Counted from the stretch's first letter, positions 27,645 to 37,183 are shown. The stretch is 64,000 bases of DNA from Prevotella sp. BV3P1 (GCF_000479005.1 NZ_AWXC01000008.1:1-64000), one strand, 5' to 3'. Notes: generated by a model not told the origin, from the sequence alone. Made by a program: numbers and translations.

Positions 27645-29630
27645 TTATTCAGCATTCTTATTCTCAGCGTCGATGGCCTTGATCTTCTCACGAATCATCT
27701 TGCAGTCATCCTTCAATTTCTCCACTTTCCGGTTCATTTCGTCCAGCAGGTTGTTGCCTTTTTTGCTCGATGCGTTGAGAAAGCCGAGGTTATTTTCATA
27801 AGTTGTAATCTCCGACTTCAGCTGTTCATAGCGGTGCATCAGTCTGCCACGCTCGTTGTCCAGCGCATCTTCGCCCATCTTGGCCATGTTCTTCAAGTTG
27901 TTTTTGAAGTTGTCAAGGTGTCGGCGAGCAAACGAAATGTGCAAGTCCTTATACAGCTTGTCCAAGATGTCGTGGTACTCCTGATAAACGTTATCTTTCT
28001 CTTTGTACGGAACGTGTCCTATCTTGCTGTACTCGTCCACCAGTTCCTGCACCTTTTCCTTGGTGTTCTCGTCAGCTTTTTCAGCCAACTCTTTCAGTTG
28101 GGTGATGATGGCTCGTTTCTTATCCAGGTTCTCGTGCTCGGTATTTTTTGTGCTTGCATTGGTTTTATTGCGAGCCTCGAAGAAGGTGTTGCAAGCCGTG
28201 ATGAAATCGTTCCATAGTTGGTCACCTTGTTTCCTGGGCACCATACCAATGGTTTTCCATTCTTTCTGCAAAGCAATGAGTTTGTCGCTCGTCGATTTCC
28301 AATCCGTGCTGTCGGTCAAAGCCTGTGCTTTCTCCACGAGTGCTTTCTTCTTTTCGGCGTTCTCAGCGAAACGTTGTTTCATCTGCTTGAAGAACTCTGC
28401 CTTGTTTTGGAAGAACCGATCGCAGGCTGAGCGGAAACGTTCGAATATCTTGACGTTCATTTTTTGCGGGGCAAACCCAATCGTCTTCCATTCTGCCTGA
28501 ATGGCGATGATCTCCTTTGTATGCTTTTCCCATTCGCCTGCCGTCTTGTATTCCTGTGCGACGATACCTTCTACTTTCTCGCAAAGTGCTGTCTTTTTCG
28601 TCAGGTTTTCTTCTTCCTCCTGGCGCAGTGTCTCGAAATGTTGCTGGTGACGCTTGTTGATGACGGTAGACGCAGCCTTAAAACGAGCCCAAATCTCTTC
28701 GCGTAGTTCTTTGGCCACCGGTCCAATTTCCCGGTATTGCTGATGCAACTCCTGCAATTGGTGGAATGCACTAATCACGTCTTCTTCGTTGGCAAGGTTC
28801 TCAGCCGTTTCGCAAAGTTTCGTCTTCAGTTCCAGGTTCTTCTTGAAATCATATTCGCGGGCTTCCCGATTGAGGTTCAACAAGTCGTAGAATTGCTCAA
28901 CATACAGCTGGTAGTTGCGCCATAGTTCGCTGGCGTTCTGTGCGGGTACGGCATTGATTTCTTTCCACTGCTGTTGTAGTAACTTGAACTCTTGGAACGA
29001 TTTGTTGGCTTCGTCGGGCGATGTGGCCATCGCCTTGATTTTGTCAATAATCTCAAGTTTCTTTTTCAGGTTCTCCTCTTTCTCAGCTTCTTGCTGTTGA
29101 AATATTTTAGCCCGCTTCTCTTTGATGATGGCCATCTCTGCTTTAAGGCTTTCTTCAAGCTTGTCTGGCAGTACCTGATAATGCTCCGGATCACCACCAT
29201 TGTCAAGGTATTCCTTCTGCTGTGCCTCTCGTTCGGCCAGATGCAGCTTGTAGAAAGTGGTCTTGAGAAGGTCAAGTTCATTCTTCTGTGGGTATTCATC
29301 GCTGTTGGCAATCTCCTTCAGTCTGTCCAGAATCTCTTGTTTCGTTGCGTAAATCTTGGGAGTCACTTCCTCCTTTGGCGTTTCTTCTTCTTGTTTTGTC
29401 GCCTCAGGTTGCTCTGTTTGCTCTTCGGTAGTTTCGCTCACAGGTTCACCTTCGGCCTTGCCGTCTTGCGGCTCAGCCTCTTCCACGATTGCTTGTTGCG
29501 GTTCCGCATTCGTTACCTTTTCTTCTTCAGATGCTTCACTGCTTGCTGGTTCAACCGTGCTTTCGGTGCCTACAACTTGTTTCTCGCTTTCTAAATTACC
29601 CTGCTTCGGGGTGCTTTCTTGAGAGTCCAT
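27645..29630 (-). CDS. DUF349 repeat protein
   Basis: 661 residues, cytosolic, no signal peptide. The first 95 residues are extremely rich in Glu, Gln, Ala and Thr and probably disordered. About five helical DUF349 units follow, each centred on a W/Y-x-x-IG-x-VP motif: QQWKEINAVP, QQYREIGPV, AEWKTIGFAP, KEWKTIGMVP and DEYSKIGHVP. The remainder is a coiled-coil C-terminus (YEQLKSEITTYENNLGF). The family occurs throughout Bacteroidetes; its function is not known to me. A -7 box lies at 29759-29766, giving a leader of about 125 nt with a small hairpin (29673-29693). Confidence 0.88.
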   Translation of the reverse strand: MDSQESTPKQGNLESEKQVVGTESTVEPASSEASEEEKVTNAEPQQAIVEEAEPQDGKAEGEPVSETTEEQTEQPEATKQEEETPKEEVTPKIYATKQEILDRLKEIANSDEYPQKNELDLLKTTFYKLHLAEREAQQKEYLDNGGDPEHYQVLPDKLEESLKAEMAIIKEKRAKIFQQQEAEKEENLKKKLEIIDKIKAMATSPDEANKSFQEFKLLQQQWKEINAVPAQNASELWRNYQLYVEQFYDLLNLNREAREYDFKKNLELKTKLCETAENLANEEDVISAFHQLQELHQQYREIGPVAKELREEIWARFKAASTVINKRHQQHFETLRQEEEENLTKKTALCEKVEGIVAQEYKTAGEWEKHTKEIIAIQAEWKTIGFAPQKMNVKIFERFRSACDRFFQNKAEFFKQMKQRFAENAEKKKALVEKAQALTDSTDWKSTSDKLIALQKEWKTIGMVPRKQGDQLWNDFITACNTFFEARNKTNASTKNTEHENLDKKRAIITQLKELAEKADENTKEKVQELVDEYSKIGHVPYKEKDNVYQEYHDILDKLYKDLHISFARRHLDNFKNNLKNMAKMGEDALDNERGRLMHRYEQLKSEITTYENNLGFLNASSKKGNNLLDEMNRKVEKLKDDCKMIREKIKAIDAENKNAE

Positions 29631-29758
29631 CAGTTCACTGTTTTAAGTTTATGATTTGGTTTTCCGGTGCTTTGACACATCCAGGATGTGTCACTTGTTT
29701 GCCTTCACTTCGTCTATGTAGATGATTGTCATGCCGATAGTAAGGGCATTAGATGTTG

Positions 29759-29766
29759 CAAACTTA
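29759..29766 (-). promoter_or_regulatory. -7 box of the DUF349 gene
   Basis: Reads TAAGTTTG on the minus strand, about 130 bp upstream of the start codon. Confidence 0.5.
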
Positions 29767-29845
29767 TATAAAAATATGCTAATTTCCTAAACAATAGTGA
29801 TTTTTTTTATTGTTTTGTCTGTTTTAGAGTCTGTCCATGCTCGGT

Positions 29846-30772
29846 CTACAGCAGTCGTTTGTGGCGCATGATGGCCCATGAGAGTACGGCCACGAGGATG
29901 GAAATGCCAAAGGCTACTATGAATCCGTACTTGTAGGTTTCCATGCCGTTGATGACGTTCATGCCGTAGAGTGATGCCACCAGGGTAGTTGACATCATCA
30001 GAATGGAAACCGAAGTAAGGGTTTTCATCACCGTGTTCACGTTGTTGTTGATAATGCTCGAGTACGTGTCCATGGTCGATTCGAGGATGTTGGCGTAAAT
30101 GCTGGTGGTCTCTCGGGCCTGCGTCATCTCGATGTTGACATCTTCTATCAGATCTGCATCCAGCTCGTCTACCTGCAACTTGAACTTCAGCTTGGCCAAC
30201 AAGTTTTCGTTGCCGCGTATGGAGGTGATAAAATAGGTGAGCGAGTCCTGTAATCTGCTCAGTCCGATGAGGCTTTCGTTGTTCACCTCGTGATCTAAGT
30301 TGTGCTTGGCTTTCTCGATGAGTGTGTTAATCTGCTTCAGCCGTTTCAAGTACCAAACGGCGCTGGAGAGGAACAAACGGAAAGTCAAGTCAACATAGTC
30401 GGTGAAGCCCGAGCCTCGCTTTTGCTGATAGCTCACAAAGTCTATCATCATGTTGGTCTCGTAATAGCACACCGTGATGGTCACGTCGCGCTTGTGGATG
30501 ATGCCCAGAGGAACCGTTGTGTAGGGCGTGCGCGAGCGTATCTCTTTGACGTAGGGGATACGCAGGATGATGAGCATCCAGCCATCGTCATATTCGTAGC
30601 GGGCACGCTCGTCGGTATCGCTGACGTCTTGCAAGAAATAATCGGGTATTTGGAAGCGTTCTTCCAATTCTTGTTGGTCTTCCTCTGTTGGACAGGTCAC
30701 CTGAATCCAGCAATTAGGCTGCCATTCCTCAATGGGCCTAAGTATTTCGTTGATGTTCCAGTAAGTTCTCAT
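29846..30772 (-). CDS. corA: Magnesium transporter CorA family protein
   Basis: 308-residue divalent cation channel. A large cytoplasmic N-terminal domain ends in the long helix before two C-terminal membrane segments (TLTSVSILMMSTTLVASLYG and YGFIVAFGISILVAVLSWAIM). The selectivity-filter signature YGMN is present between them. The C-terminus is basic (RHKRLL), as expected for the pentameric cytoplasmic ring. The gene has an unusually long leader: its likely -7 box is at 30964-30971, almost 190 bp upstream. Confidence 0.94.
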   Translation of the reverse strand: MRTYWNINEILRPIEEWQPNCWIQVTCPTEEDQQELEERFQIPDYFLQDVSDTDERARYEYDDGWMLIILRIPYVKEIRSRTPYTTVPLGIIHKRDVTITVCYYETNMMIDFVSYQQKRGSGFTDYVDLTFRLFLSSAVWYLKRLKQINTLIEKAKHNLDHEVNNESLIGLSRLQDSLTYFITSIRGNENLLAKLKFKLQVDELDADLIEDVNIEMTQARETTSIYANILESTMDTYSSIINNNVNTVMKTLTSVSILMMSTTLVASLYGMNVINGMETYKYGFIVAFGISILVAVLSWAIMRHKRLL

Positions 30773-30971
30773 TTTCGCTAATCTCCATGGTTCATGGGGT
30801 CGAAGATTAGCCTCCTGAAGACTACTCTTCTACCTTTCGTTACTTTTTTCCGAATGATAGTCGTCCATAAATTGTTGTTAATAATAAACTTTTACCTGTC
30901 CTGGCAGGTGACCAAACTCATGTTAAGGGAAATGGAATCTGCCGTCGAACAATGAAGTGTTTGCAAAGATA
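30773..30971 (-). promoter_or_regulatory. Long structured leader and promoter of corA
   Basis: The -7 box TATCTTTG (30964-30971, minus) predicts a leader near 185 nt. Close to the start codon, GCTAATCT (30804-30811) and AGATTAGC (30777-30784) form an 8-bp stem ending 4 bp before the ATG, with CCATG/CATGG inside its loop. Further up, CACCTGCCAGGACAGGT can form a second hairpin. It does not look like an M-box. Confidence 0.45.
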
Positions 30972-31264
30972 AACAAAAAAAATGATAAAAGCTGTTGCGT
31001 GACATAAAATTATTTATCAACAGCACGGCACTTTTATTTTAATGGTATGTTGTTGAATATCAAACTTAGAGTTAGAATCGTTATTGAAACAAAAGAAATG
31101 GTTCGTTTTTTCAGCAAACAATCTTACTTAAATAAAGGAGCCATGTTCCAACGGTATTCCGCTATTTGCATACCATGACGAATCGTACTACTACGCATCG
31201 CAGATGAGGTCTTCGCACTCCTGTGACGTTCATCTTTTTTCTTGACAAACACCTCGTTGTGTTT

Positions 31265-31504
31265 GCGATATTTATCAATAAACTGGCAACCAGTCGCAAA
31301 TACGCTCAAAATGAATGAGTTTTGTAATTTATTGTTTTACAATGTATTAAATGTGTTACGGTGATTTTTAGCCCTCATAGTTGCCAGTTTTGTTTATTAA
31401 AGCATTGCTATTGTACCGCAATAAGCATGCTTTTAAAGCTCAACGTCATGTATCTTGCCGTTCAAATGTGTGTTTCTTGTACCATTATCTCGATGTTTTT
31501 GGGA
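31265..31504 (-). repeat. 22-bp palindromic array, copy 3, with GCGTATTT module
   Basis: Units of 22 bp begin at 31395, 31417, 31439, 31461 and 31483. On the minus strand the array is followed by an AT-rich stretch and ATTTTGAGCGTATTTGC (31297-31313 region), then AAATATCGC near 31265. This is the same order as in the 43-kb and 49-kb copies, so the copy is inverted. The rest of the 941-bp gap 30773-31713 shows no convincing gene. Confidence 0.65.
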
Positions 31505-31624
31505 GAAAATAGTGATTTTTTAGTCAAGAATTAACGTTTATGCTCCCTGTAAGCCTATTGATTTTTTCTAGAAGGCCCATTCATCATGACTGGTTTTATT
31601 GTCATCTTATTGGACAAAAAACGC

Positions 31625-31695
31625 CACCCCGTCTTTTCTTGAATGGCTGATGATTCTTCCATCATCTTTACGCCTAATCCCAAAAAGACGGGGTG
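31625..31695 (-). terminator. Terminator of the M6 peptidase gene
   Basis: CACCCCGTCTTTT (31625-31637) and AAAAGACGGGGTG (31683-31695) form a perfect 13-bp stem. Inside it is a smaller hairpin (GATGAT/ATCATC). On the minus strand a T run (GGCGTTTTTTG) follows, as in an intrinsic terminator. Confidence 0.75.
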
Positions 31696-31713
31696 CTGCA
31701 TACGAACTTCTTG

Positions 31714-33474
31714 TTATTTTACCACGACTTTGCGCGTGGTGCCATCCGATAAATTCAGGAGATACAGGCCGTGGGGCAGACCGTTGAGCAGCGTTGTGGG
31801 CATTCGCTGCCCCCGCATGTTATAAATGGAAACGATTGTTGCAGTGGTGTTGCCGTTAAACGTTGGATCTATTCCTGCCGTGTTGAAATGCGGGTCGGGT
31901 AAATAGTTGAAGCTGATGAGGCCGTTGGCGTCTTTCCTGATGTTCAACACCTTATTATATAGTACATAATTGTTGTCCCAGTTGGCGTTGTAAAGCGTCA
32001 GCGCAGAAGTGCTGTTTGCCGTCAAGCTGTCGCGCTCTCCCAGGGGATAGGTGTCGCGGTCGTCGTTGCCGTAGCTGGCATCGGCCGGAACAATGGTCAG
32101 TCGTTGGTGCGTGTTGTGTTGTTTCTGTTCGGTATTGTTCACTATGTTGTACGCCCAAAGCGAAGCGTCATAATCAACATGAAGCACCAGCAGCCCGTTT
32201 TGGGGTAGATAAGAGTCCCATTTACTACGTCCTTTGTTCTCTAATAAATAGTATTCATCCTGGTTCCGTGGATTGTAAATGGCGTATGCCTCACCCCCTT
32301 CCAGCAGAGGTTTCATGCCGGTAACATTCTGGGGTTCATTCCCTAAGACGGTATAATCCAACCAGCCAGCAAAGTTTTTCTCATAACTGGTATAGGCAGG
32401 TGGTACCCATCCGATACCTAAAGGGCCGTTGTAGCTGCCACTTGCCATGATGTCCCACTTGCCCATGCCATAGTTGTTTGACTTTCCGGTATCGTAAAAG
32501 TCGGGTAATCCCAGACAATGGGAAAACTCGTGACAGATGACACCGATGCCCATGAGGGTGTTGCGCACGCGCCCTATGCCCGTTCCGGTGTAATATTCGT
32601 ACAGCTCGTTGCTGCATGCGTAGGTGTTGATTCTTACGCCATCCAGCACCAGGTTCTTGCTTTTGATGTTGAATTCGTGTGGCCAGATGGTTTCTGGCTT
32701 CGCTGATGTGGCCTGTCCATAGCCGGCATAGATCACGACTATTTGGTCTACAACACCGTCATTATTCCAGTCGTAATCCCGAAAGTCAACTTTATCGTTG
32801 ACCGCTTGGCAGGCTTCGACAATCATTTCCGAAACCCTCACGTCTTTTTGACCGTCTTTATCTCCGCCATAATAGGCGAGGGGATGCTTGAGTTGCACCG
32901 GCCCCATGACATCAAAAGTGAGGTCGAACCGTCCGTTGCTTTGGTCATAAAAATAATCATGGACGCTGCCAACGCCTCCATAGTCTTTGTATCCCGACTT
33001 GTTAACGATTTCGTCAAACACTTTCTGCGGGTCATCGTCCCTGAAAGAGTTGTCGCTGAAATTCACCAAGATGATGAGCCCTTTTTTCTTTCCTGTATAC
33101 TGACCTTTGCGCATAGCCGGCAGTTTGTTTAATTGGTACAGTCGGGTAGGAGCCTTCTCGCGCAGCGGTTCTATCTCTTGAACGGTGCGGATGTTCTTTT
33201 TTTCAAAGGCTGTTCTCAGGGAAGCTTCGTGTGCCAGGATGTTGGAGGAAATCAATTTGTCCTTCTCAATCTTCGCATAGAAGAAGTTGTTGTCACGCTG
33301 GACCAGTGGAACCTGGTCGTCTGTCAGGAAATAATGCAGATGCTCATCGCCCACCATGAGTACGCGTATGGTCGAACCATCACGTTGGATGTAGGTTCTC
33401 CACATTTTTTTTGCAGGGATGGCATGGGCTATTGTCGTTGCAATCAGTAAGCATGAAAGTAGGATGGATCTCAT
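31714..33474 (-). CDS. M6 family metalloprotease with type IX-style sorting tail
   Basis: 586 residues with a signal peptide (MRSILLSCLLIATTIAHA). The catalytic zinc motif HEFSHCLGLPDFYD places His315, Glu316 and His319, with the downstream Asp typical of M6 (immune-inhibitor-A-like) peptidases. A DWNNDGVVDQ calcium-loop-like segment lies near 235. The last 75 residues (IYNMRGQRM, GLPHGLYLLNLSDGTTRKVVVK in part) have the form of a T9SS type A C-terminal signal, so the enzyme is probably secreted or surface-anchored. A -7 box is at 33495-33502. Confidence 0.9.
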   Translation of the reverse strand: MRSILLSCLLIATTIAHAIPAKKMWRTYIQRDGSTIRVLMVGDEHLHYFLTDDQVPLVQRDNNFFYAKIEKDKLISSNILAHEASLRTAFEKKNIRTVQEIEPLREKAPTRLYQLNKLPAMRKGQYTGKKKGLIILVNFSDNSFRDDDPQKVFDEIVNKSGYKDYGGVGSVHDYFYDQSNGRFDLTFDVMGPVQLKHPLAYYGGDKDGQKDVRVSEMIVEACQAVNDKVDFRDYDWNNDGVVDQIVVIYAGYGQATSAKPETIWPHEFNIKSKNLVLDGVRINTYACSNELYEYYTGTGIGRVRNTLMGIGVICHEFSHCLGLPDFYDTGKSNNYGMGKWDIMASGSYNGPLGIGWVPPAYTSYEKNFAGWLDYTVLGNEPQNVTGMKPLLEGGEAYAIYNPRNQDEYYLLENKGRSKWDSYLPQNGLLVLHVDYDASLWAYNIVNNTEQKQHNTHQRLTIVPADASYGNDDRDTYPLGERDSLTANSTSALTLYNANWDNNYVLYNKVLNIRKDANGLISFNYLPDPHFNTAGIDPTFNGNTTATIVSIYNMRGQRMPTTLLNGLPHGLYLLNLSDGTTRKVVVK

Positions 33475-33910
33475 CTTTTTGGGTCTTTTGCGTGCAAAAT
33501 TACATGTTTTTTTCCGAACTTCATGCTAATAGCAGTGCAAAACCAACTCCGAAGATGACATCCCACCGACTTGCGTTGGCATCAGAGAGGTCGTGTTGTG
33601 TTTGGCAAATCCTCCATTCGTAAATGGTACAGCGTAAGATATTCCACCATGATGGAAGAGGTTGTGGTTTAGTGAATACAAAGAAACACAATGGAGGCTG
33701 AATTTCGAGTGAGGAATTCAGCCTTCATTGTGAAATGTAATAAAGCTTTCAGGGGGTACCCATCATCAATCAAGAGTTCAAGGTCGTAAAGCGACAGGTA
33801 TGTGACTGTTGAAGCGATGAGTTGCTAATTCTAAAACTCTTTGCCCTACACAGCCGGCATGGGCGCAATGAATAGATGAGCCTTAAAAATCAAGTACTCC
33901 AATTTTCTCC
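33475..33910. other. Spacer with the M6 promoter and MuiA terminator
   Basis: The 436-bp gap contains a minus-strand box TAATTTTG (33495-33502) 21 bp before the M6 start and the large hairpin at 33687-33732. No further gene, RNA or repeat is evident. Confidence 0.55.
33687..33732 (-). terminator. Strong hairpin after the MuiA-like gene
   Basis: An 18-bp stem joins CACAATGGAGGCTGAATT (33687-33704) and AATTCAGCCTTCATTGTG (33715-33732), with one G-T pair and a 10-nt loop. TTTCTTTG follows on the minus strand. Confidence 0.75.
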
Positions 33911-35791
33911 TTATTCTATAGTGAGACGACGGTATTTGTCATACTTTACCTGATAGCCAAGCGACAGTTTTTTAACTTCACCTGGTGCAAGTGTCAGCTT
34001 CCAGACTACCTGCCCGTTCAGCTTGTCAAGTTGTCCACCACTAAGTTCCTGAGGCGTGACGGTGATGCTTGAATTTCTCGAAACGGGCAGTTGGTCGTAA
34101 ATACTGATGACCACTTGTTCGGCTCGGGCATTGCGTAAGCTGATTTCCCAATCCATGGTTTGCACTCTGCTGCTACCCAGCAGTCTGCGGGAGGTGTTGT
34201 TCTTGATGAGTTTCCGCTCGATGTGGATGCCGTTGTCGCGCCCCATGGCGAGGTGGAGGGTATCGCTCTGCTGGTCGGGATTGAGGATGGTTTTGCCCAC
34301 ATAGCTGTTGTCGAAGAACACGGTGGCTTCTCCCTGAATAAGGTTCAGCTCGTTCCAGCCGGTAACATCAGCCACGAGGAAAGCGCTCTTGTCAATCTTG
34401 GGAACGCCCTTGTAAGCATAGGTGGTGGGTAACTGGTATTTGCCTATCTGGCAATTCACGGGCTTGTTGTCGGAGAGAATGGTCAGCGGATGCCCTATCT
34501 CAAACTCATATCCAAACTTGGCGGCAGTGGAACTGACATCCATGCTGTTTTCATCAGCGATGCTTTCGGCCTTCACCTCCCTGTCGGCCTTTATCACTGG
34601 AGCTGTAAATTTCACGTTCGACTTTGTGTTTTTGCTTGCAAATCCCGTGACCACCACTTCTTCCAATGCCAGTTTGCTATTCTCCATGCGGAAGTCGAGG
34701 CGGTTTCCTGTGGCTTGCTTCACTTGTGTTACCATGCCAATATAGCTCGCTTCCACGTTGCGATTGCCATTGGGCAGCGTGAGCGTGTAGTGTCCGTCGA
34801 TGTCGCTTACGGTGCCGATGGTGGTGCCTTTCACTTGGATGGTGGCGCCGATGACGGGATTGTCTTCCTCGTCGGTGATAGTGCCAGAGATGCGATTGTT
34901 ATCTATACCAAAGTCGTAGGTGGGCGCGGCGAGCCCGTAGTCGAGCCAATAAGTCTTTAGCTCAGGCGACACATTGCTGCGGTTGGGATTGGCCGACGAC
35001 AGTGTGACGGGCACGTTGCGCCAGTCTTCATTGGTTTGTTGCGTGATGTTGGCCTTGTAGGTGAGTTGCAGGGGAGCCGCAGTGCTGGCGGAACGGAGTT
35101 CGTAGGTGGGGTACCATGATGCCCCATTGACGTAGTAGACAAAGGTGAAGTTGGCATTAGAAACTCGCGGAGCGTCAACCTTGACATCAATCACGGTGAG
35201 CCGTTTGGTATTGAGTCCAGCGAGGGAGTCTATAACTTCTTGTTGCTTTTCCACATTGTGGTTGGCCTGCTGCTCTTCTTCGTCGAAATCGATGAGCCGC
35301 TTGTTGATGGCCATGGTTTCGTCATAATAATATTGGTTGAGCTGTTTGATGGCTTCAAGGGGTGTCGCAACAGTGCGTGCAGCTGTGGAACTGTTGGTTT
35401 TCACCATCTCCAGTTGCGACTTCATCACCGTTCGCTTGGCTTTCACCTCAGCCAGGCGGTTGCGTGCCTTCTTTAGTGCAGCTTCGGCAGCACGCAGCTG
35501 TCCGGAAAGCATGGCACTGTCGGGACGAATGAATCGCTGACTGACACCCAGTATTGTCACGTTGCCTCCGGCCTTGACTTGTATGCTGTTGATGTCTATG
35601 TAGGGCGATACTCCAGTAAAACTGAGTGTCTGTTCGCCGGCTTGTAGGGCCACTTGTTTGTGACGGTATACCTGTGCGCCTTTTGAAAAGATGGTTACCT
35701 TGTCGAGGTTGGGCATCATTCGGCCTTGTGCCGATGCGCCTAAGGACAAGACGGTAAGAAACAATAATAGAATAAAAGTCTTGGTTTTCAT
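33911..35791 (-). CDS. MuiA-like DUF4140/DUF4139 protein with inserted carboxypeptidase-regulatory-like domain
   Basis: 626 residues with a signal peptide (MKTKTFILLLFLTVLSLGASAQ). Residues 25-125 fit DUF4140, 100-195 a coiled coil, and 205 to the end DUF4139 (VYYVNGASWYPTYELRS). Inside the latter, residues 299-388 are a beta-sandwich typical of SusC N-termini (ISGTITDEEDNPVIGATIQV, VSDIDGHYTL), followed by a TonB-box-like EEVVVTGFA at 377-385. No TonB barrel follows. Function is unknown. The start at 35791 is supported by the -7 box at 35819-35826, which lies inside the longer open frame. Confidence 0.87.
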   Translation of the reverse strand: MKTKTFILLLFLTVLSLGASAQGRMMPNLDKVTIFSKGAQVYRHKQVALQAGEQTLSFTGVSPYIDINSIQVKAGGNVTILGVSQRFIRPDSAMLSGQLRAAEAALKKARNRLAEVKAKRTVMKSQLEMVKTNSSTAARTVATPLEAIKQLNQYYYDETMAINKRLIDFDEEEQQANHNVEKQQEVIDSLAGLNTKRLTVIDVKVDAPRVSNANFTFVYYVNGASWYPTYELRSASTAAPLQLTYKANITQQTNEDWRNVPVTLSSANPNRSNVSPELKTYWLDYGLAAPTYDFGIDNNRISGTITDEEDNPVIGATIQVKGTTIGTVSDIDGHYTLTLPNGNRNVEASYIGMVTQVKQATGNRLDFRMENSKLALEEVVVTGFASKNTKSNVKFTAPVIKADREVKAESIADENSMDVSSTAAKFGYEFEIGHPLTILSDNKPVNCQIGKYQLPTTYAYKGVPKIDKSAFLVADVTGWNELNLIQGEATVFFDNSYVGKTILNPDQQSDTLHLAMGRDNGIHIERKLIKNNTSRRLLGSSRVQTMDWEISLRNARAEQVVISIYDQLPVSRNSSITVTPQELSGGQLDKLNGQVVWKLTLAPGEVKKLSLGYQVKYDKYRRLTIE

Positions 35792-35818
35792 CGCTTTCCG
35801 TTTAATGTTGTTACTTCG

Positions 35819-35826
35819 CAAAAGTA
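35819..35826 (-). promoter_or_regulatory. -7 box of the MuiA-like gene
   Basis: Reads TACTTTTG on the minus strand, 27 bp before the ATG at 35791. It decides against the ATG at 35914. Confidence 0.6.
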
Positions 35827-36009
35827 GAGAAAAAAAACAAATCGAGACATATTTACTGAGAAAAGTTTTTATGTTTGGAACACAAAAAGCCACAACCAGG
35901 GAAAAAAATGGCATTCGTGTGTTGTCTTAGACGCATTCTTCAAAAGGAGATAGCTGCGGCCATAGATAACGACAAATATGGCGTAAGTAGTGAACTTTTG
36001 TAAGATTTA

Positions 36010-36041
36010 TTTGATAGATTCAACTTTTTTTTGTAATTTTG
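36010..36041 (+). promoter_or_regulatory. Consensus promoter of the rhodanese gene
   Basis: TTTG (36010-36013), 20 bp, TAATTTTG (36034-36041): an exact match to the Bacteroidetes -33/-7 arrangement, 24 bp before the start codon. Confidence 0.75.
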
Positions 36042-36065
36042 AGATGATTAAGAGCAACTAAACGG

Positions 36066-36455
36066 ATGAACAACATATTAAAAGGTTTTATTATCGTGAT
36101 TTTAAGTACGCTATTTGCAAGCTGTTCCAGTCATCAAGGAATCGAGTCTGTTACAGCAGACGAGTTTGAAAACGCTCTCTACGACGGACATGTACAATTG
36201 CTGGATGTACGTTCAGTAGAAGAATATGCGCAAGGACATATCGCCAATGCCGAAAATATAGACGTGCAGCAGCCTGACTTTATTGACAAGGCGCAGGCAA
36301 AGTTGGATCATGCCAATCCGGTGTATGTCTATTGTCGTTCGGGCAAACGCAGTATGTTGGCCGCTCAAAAACTAGTCAAGGCTGGCTTTAAGGTGGTTAA
36401 TCTCCGTGACGGAATCATGGGTTGGGAAGACGCAGGCAAACCTGTTCTTCCCTGA
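36066..36455 (+). CDS. Rhodanese-like domain lipoprotein
   Basis: 129 residues. The N-terminus carries a lipobox LFASC (Cys20), so the protein should be lipid-anchored outside the cytoplasm. A single rhodanese domain follows (LLDVRSVEEYAQGHI), with active-site Cys90 in VYCRSGKRS. It could transfer sulfane sulfur or serve redox roles in the periplasm. It stands alone behind a consensus promoter. Confidence 0.92.
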   Translation: MNNILKGFIIVILSTLFASCSSHQGIESVTADEFENALYDGHVQLLDVRSVEEYAQGHIANAENIDVQQPDFIDKAQAKLDHANPVYVYCRSGKRSMLAAQKLVKAGFKVVNLRDGIMGWEDAGKPVLP

Positions 36456-36616
36456 AGGGACGTGTACTACATGGGATGAATGTTGTTGTGGAAACAGCGT
36501 TTCATTCATCTTGCAAGATGTCTGTACCTTGTTTTTGCCCCAACTGCATGCTCTGAACGTGATAGTAGAGCGGATTGGGGCTGAAAGAATTTTGTGTCAA
36601 TTTAAAAATAAAGATT

Positions 36617-36865
36617 ATGTTTGGACTTATTGGATCAATTATTATTGGTTGTTTGGCTGGCTTTATTGCCGGTAAGATTATGCGTGGTGGTGGTTTTGGC
36701 TTCTGGATGAACCTGCTGCTGGGTATCGTTGGCGGTGTTGTAGGTGGCTGGACGCTGAGCCTGTTGAACATCTCTTGGGGTGGAACCATTGGCTCTTTAG
36801 GAACAGCTGTAGTGGGTGCTGTCTTATTACTTTGGCTTGTATCGCTGTTTAGAAAATCAAAATAA
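36617..36865 (+). CDS. GlsB/YeaQ/YmgE family stress-response membrane protein
   Basis: 82 residues almost entirely made of three hydrophobic segments with the family's glycine pattern: GLIGSIIIGCLAGFIAGKIMRGGGFGF, summarised by the ends GLIGS and GGFGF, then LLGIVGGVVGGWTL and GTAVVGAVLLLWLVSLF. The frame is open from 36575, but the ATG at 36617 gives the usual start MFGLIG. Its TAA is followed directly by the ATG of the YbjQ gene, so the two are translated together. Confidence 0.9.
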   Translation: MFGLIGSIIIGCLAGFIAGKIMRGGGFGFWMNLLLGIVGGVVGGWTLSLLNISWGGTIGSLGTAVVGAVLLLWLVSLFRKSK

Positions 36866-37183
36866 ATGCTGCTGACAACAACTCCTTCCGTTGAAGGAAG
36901 AAAAATCTTGGAGTATAAGGGCGTTGTAACGGGCGAAACCATTATCGGCGCCAATGTTTTGAAGGATTTCTTTGCTGGTATACGCGACGTCATTGGCGGC
37001 CGTAGCAATGCTTATGAGAAGGTTCTTCGTGAGGCGAAGGATACTTCTTTGCACGAGATGCAAGAACGTGCAGAGGCATTGGGTGCGAATGCTGTCGTGG
37101 GTATTGACATCGATTATGAAACCATTGGACAGTCTGGGAGTATGCTAATGGTGGCAGTAAGCGGAACAGCGGTGCTCATTTAG
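36866..37183 (+). CDS. YbjQ/UPF0145 family protein
   Basis: 105 residues matching the YbjQ (DUF74) fold: [21 protein letters not shown], then [20 protein letters not shown], then [22 protein letters not shown] and a C-terminal [10 protein letters not shown] strand. These are pentameric cytosolic proteins of unsettled function. The gene starts on the base after the glsB-like stop and ends by overlapping the convergent gene at 37180 by 4 bp. Confidence 0.92.
   Translation: MLLTTTPSVEGRKILEYKGVVTGETIIGANVLKDFFAGIRDVIGGRSNAYEKVLREAKDTSLHEMQERAEALGANAVVGIDIDYETIGQSGSMLMVAVSGTAVLI

Noticed and set aside
30773..30971. An M-box magnesium riboswitch before corA
   Set aside because: The conserved M-box segments are not present. 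Only simple hairpins can be drawn.
31124..31309. A 61-codon minus-strand frame in the corA/M6 spacer
   Set aside because: No promoter or ribosome-binding context, biased composition, and it overlaps the repeat module at 31265-31305.
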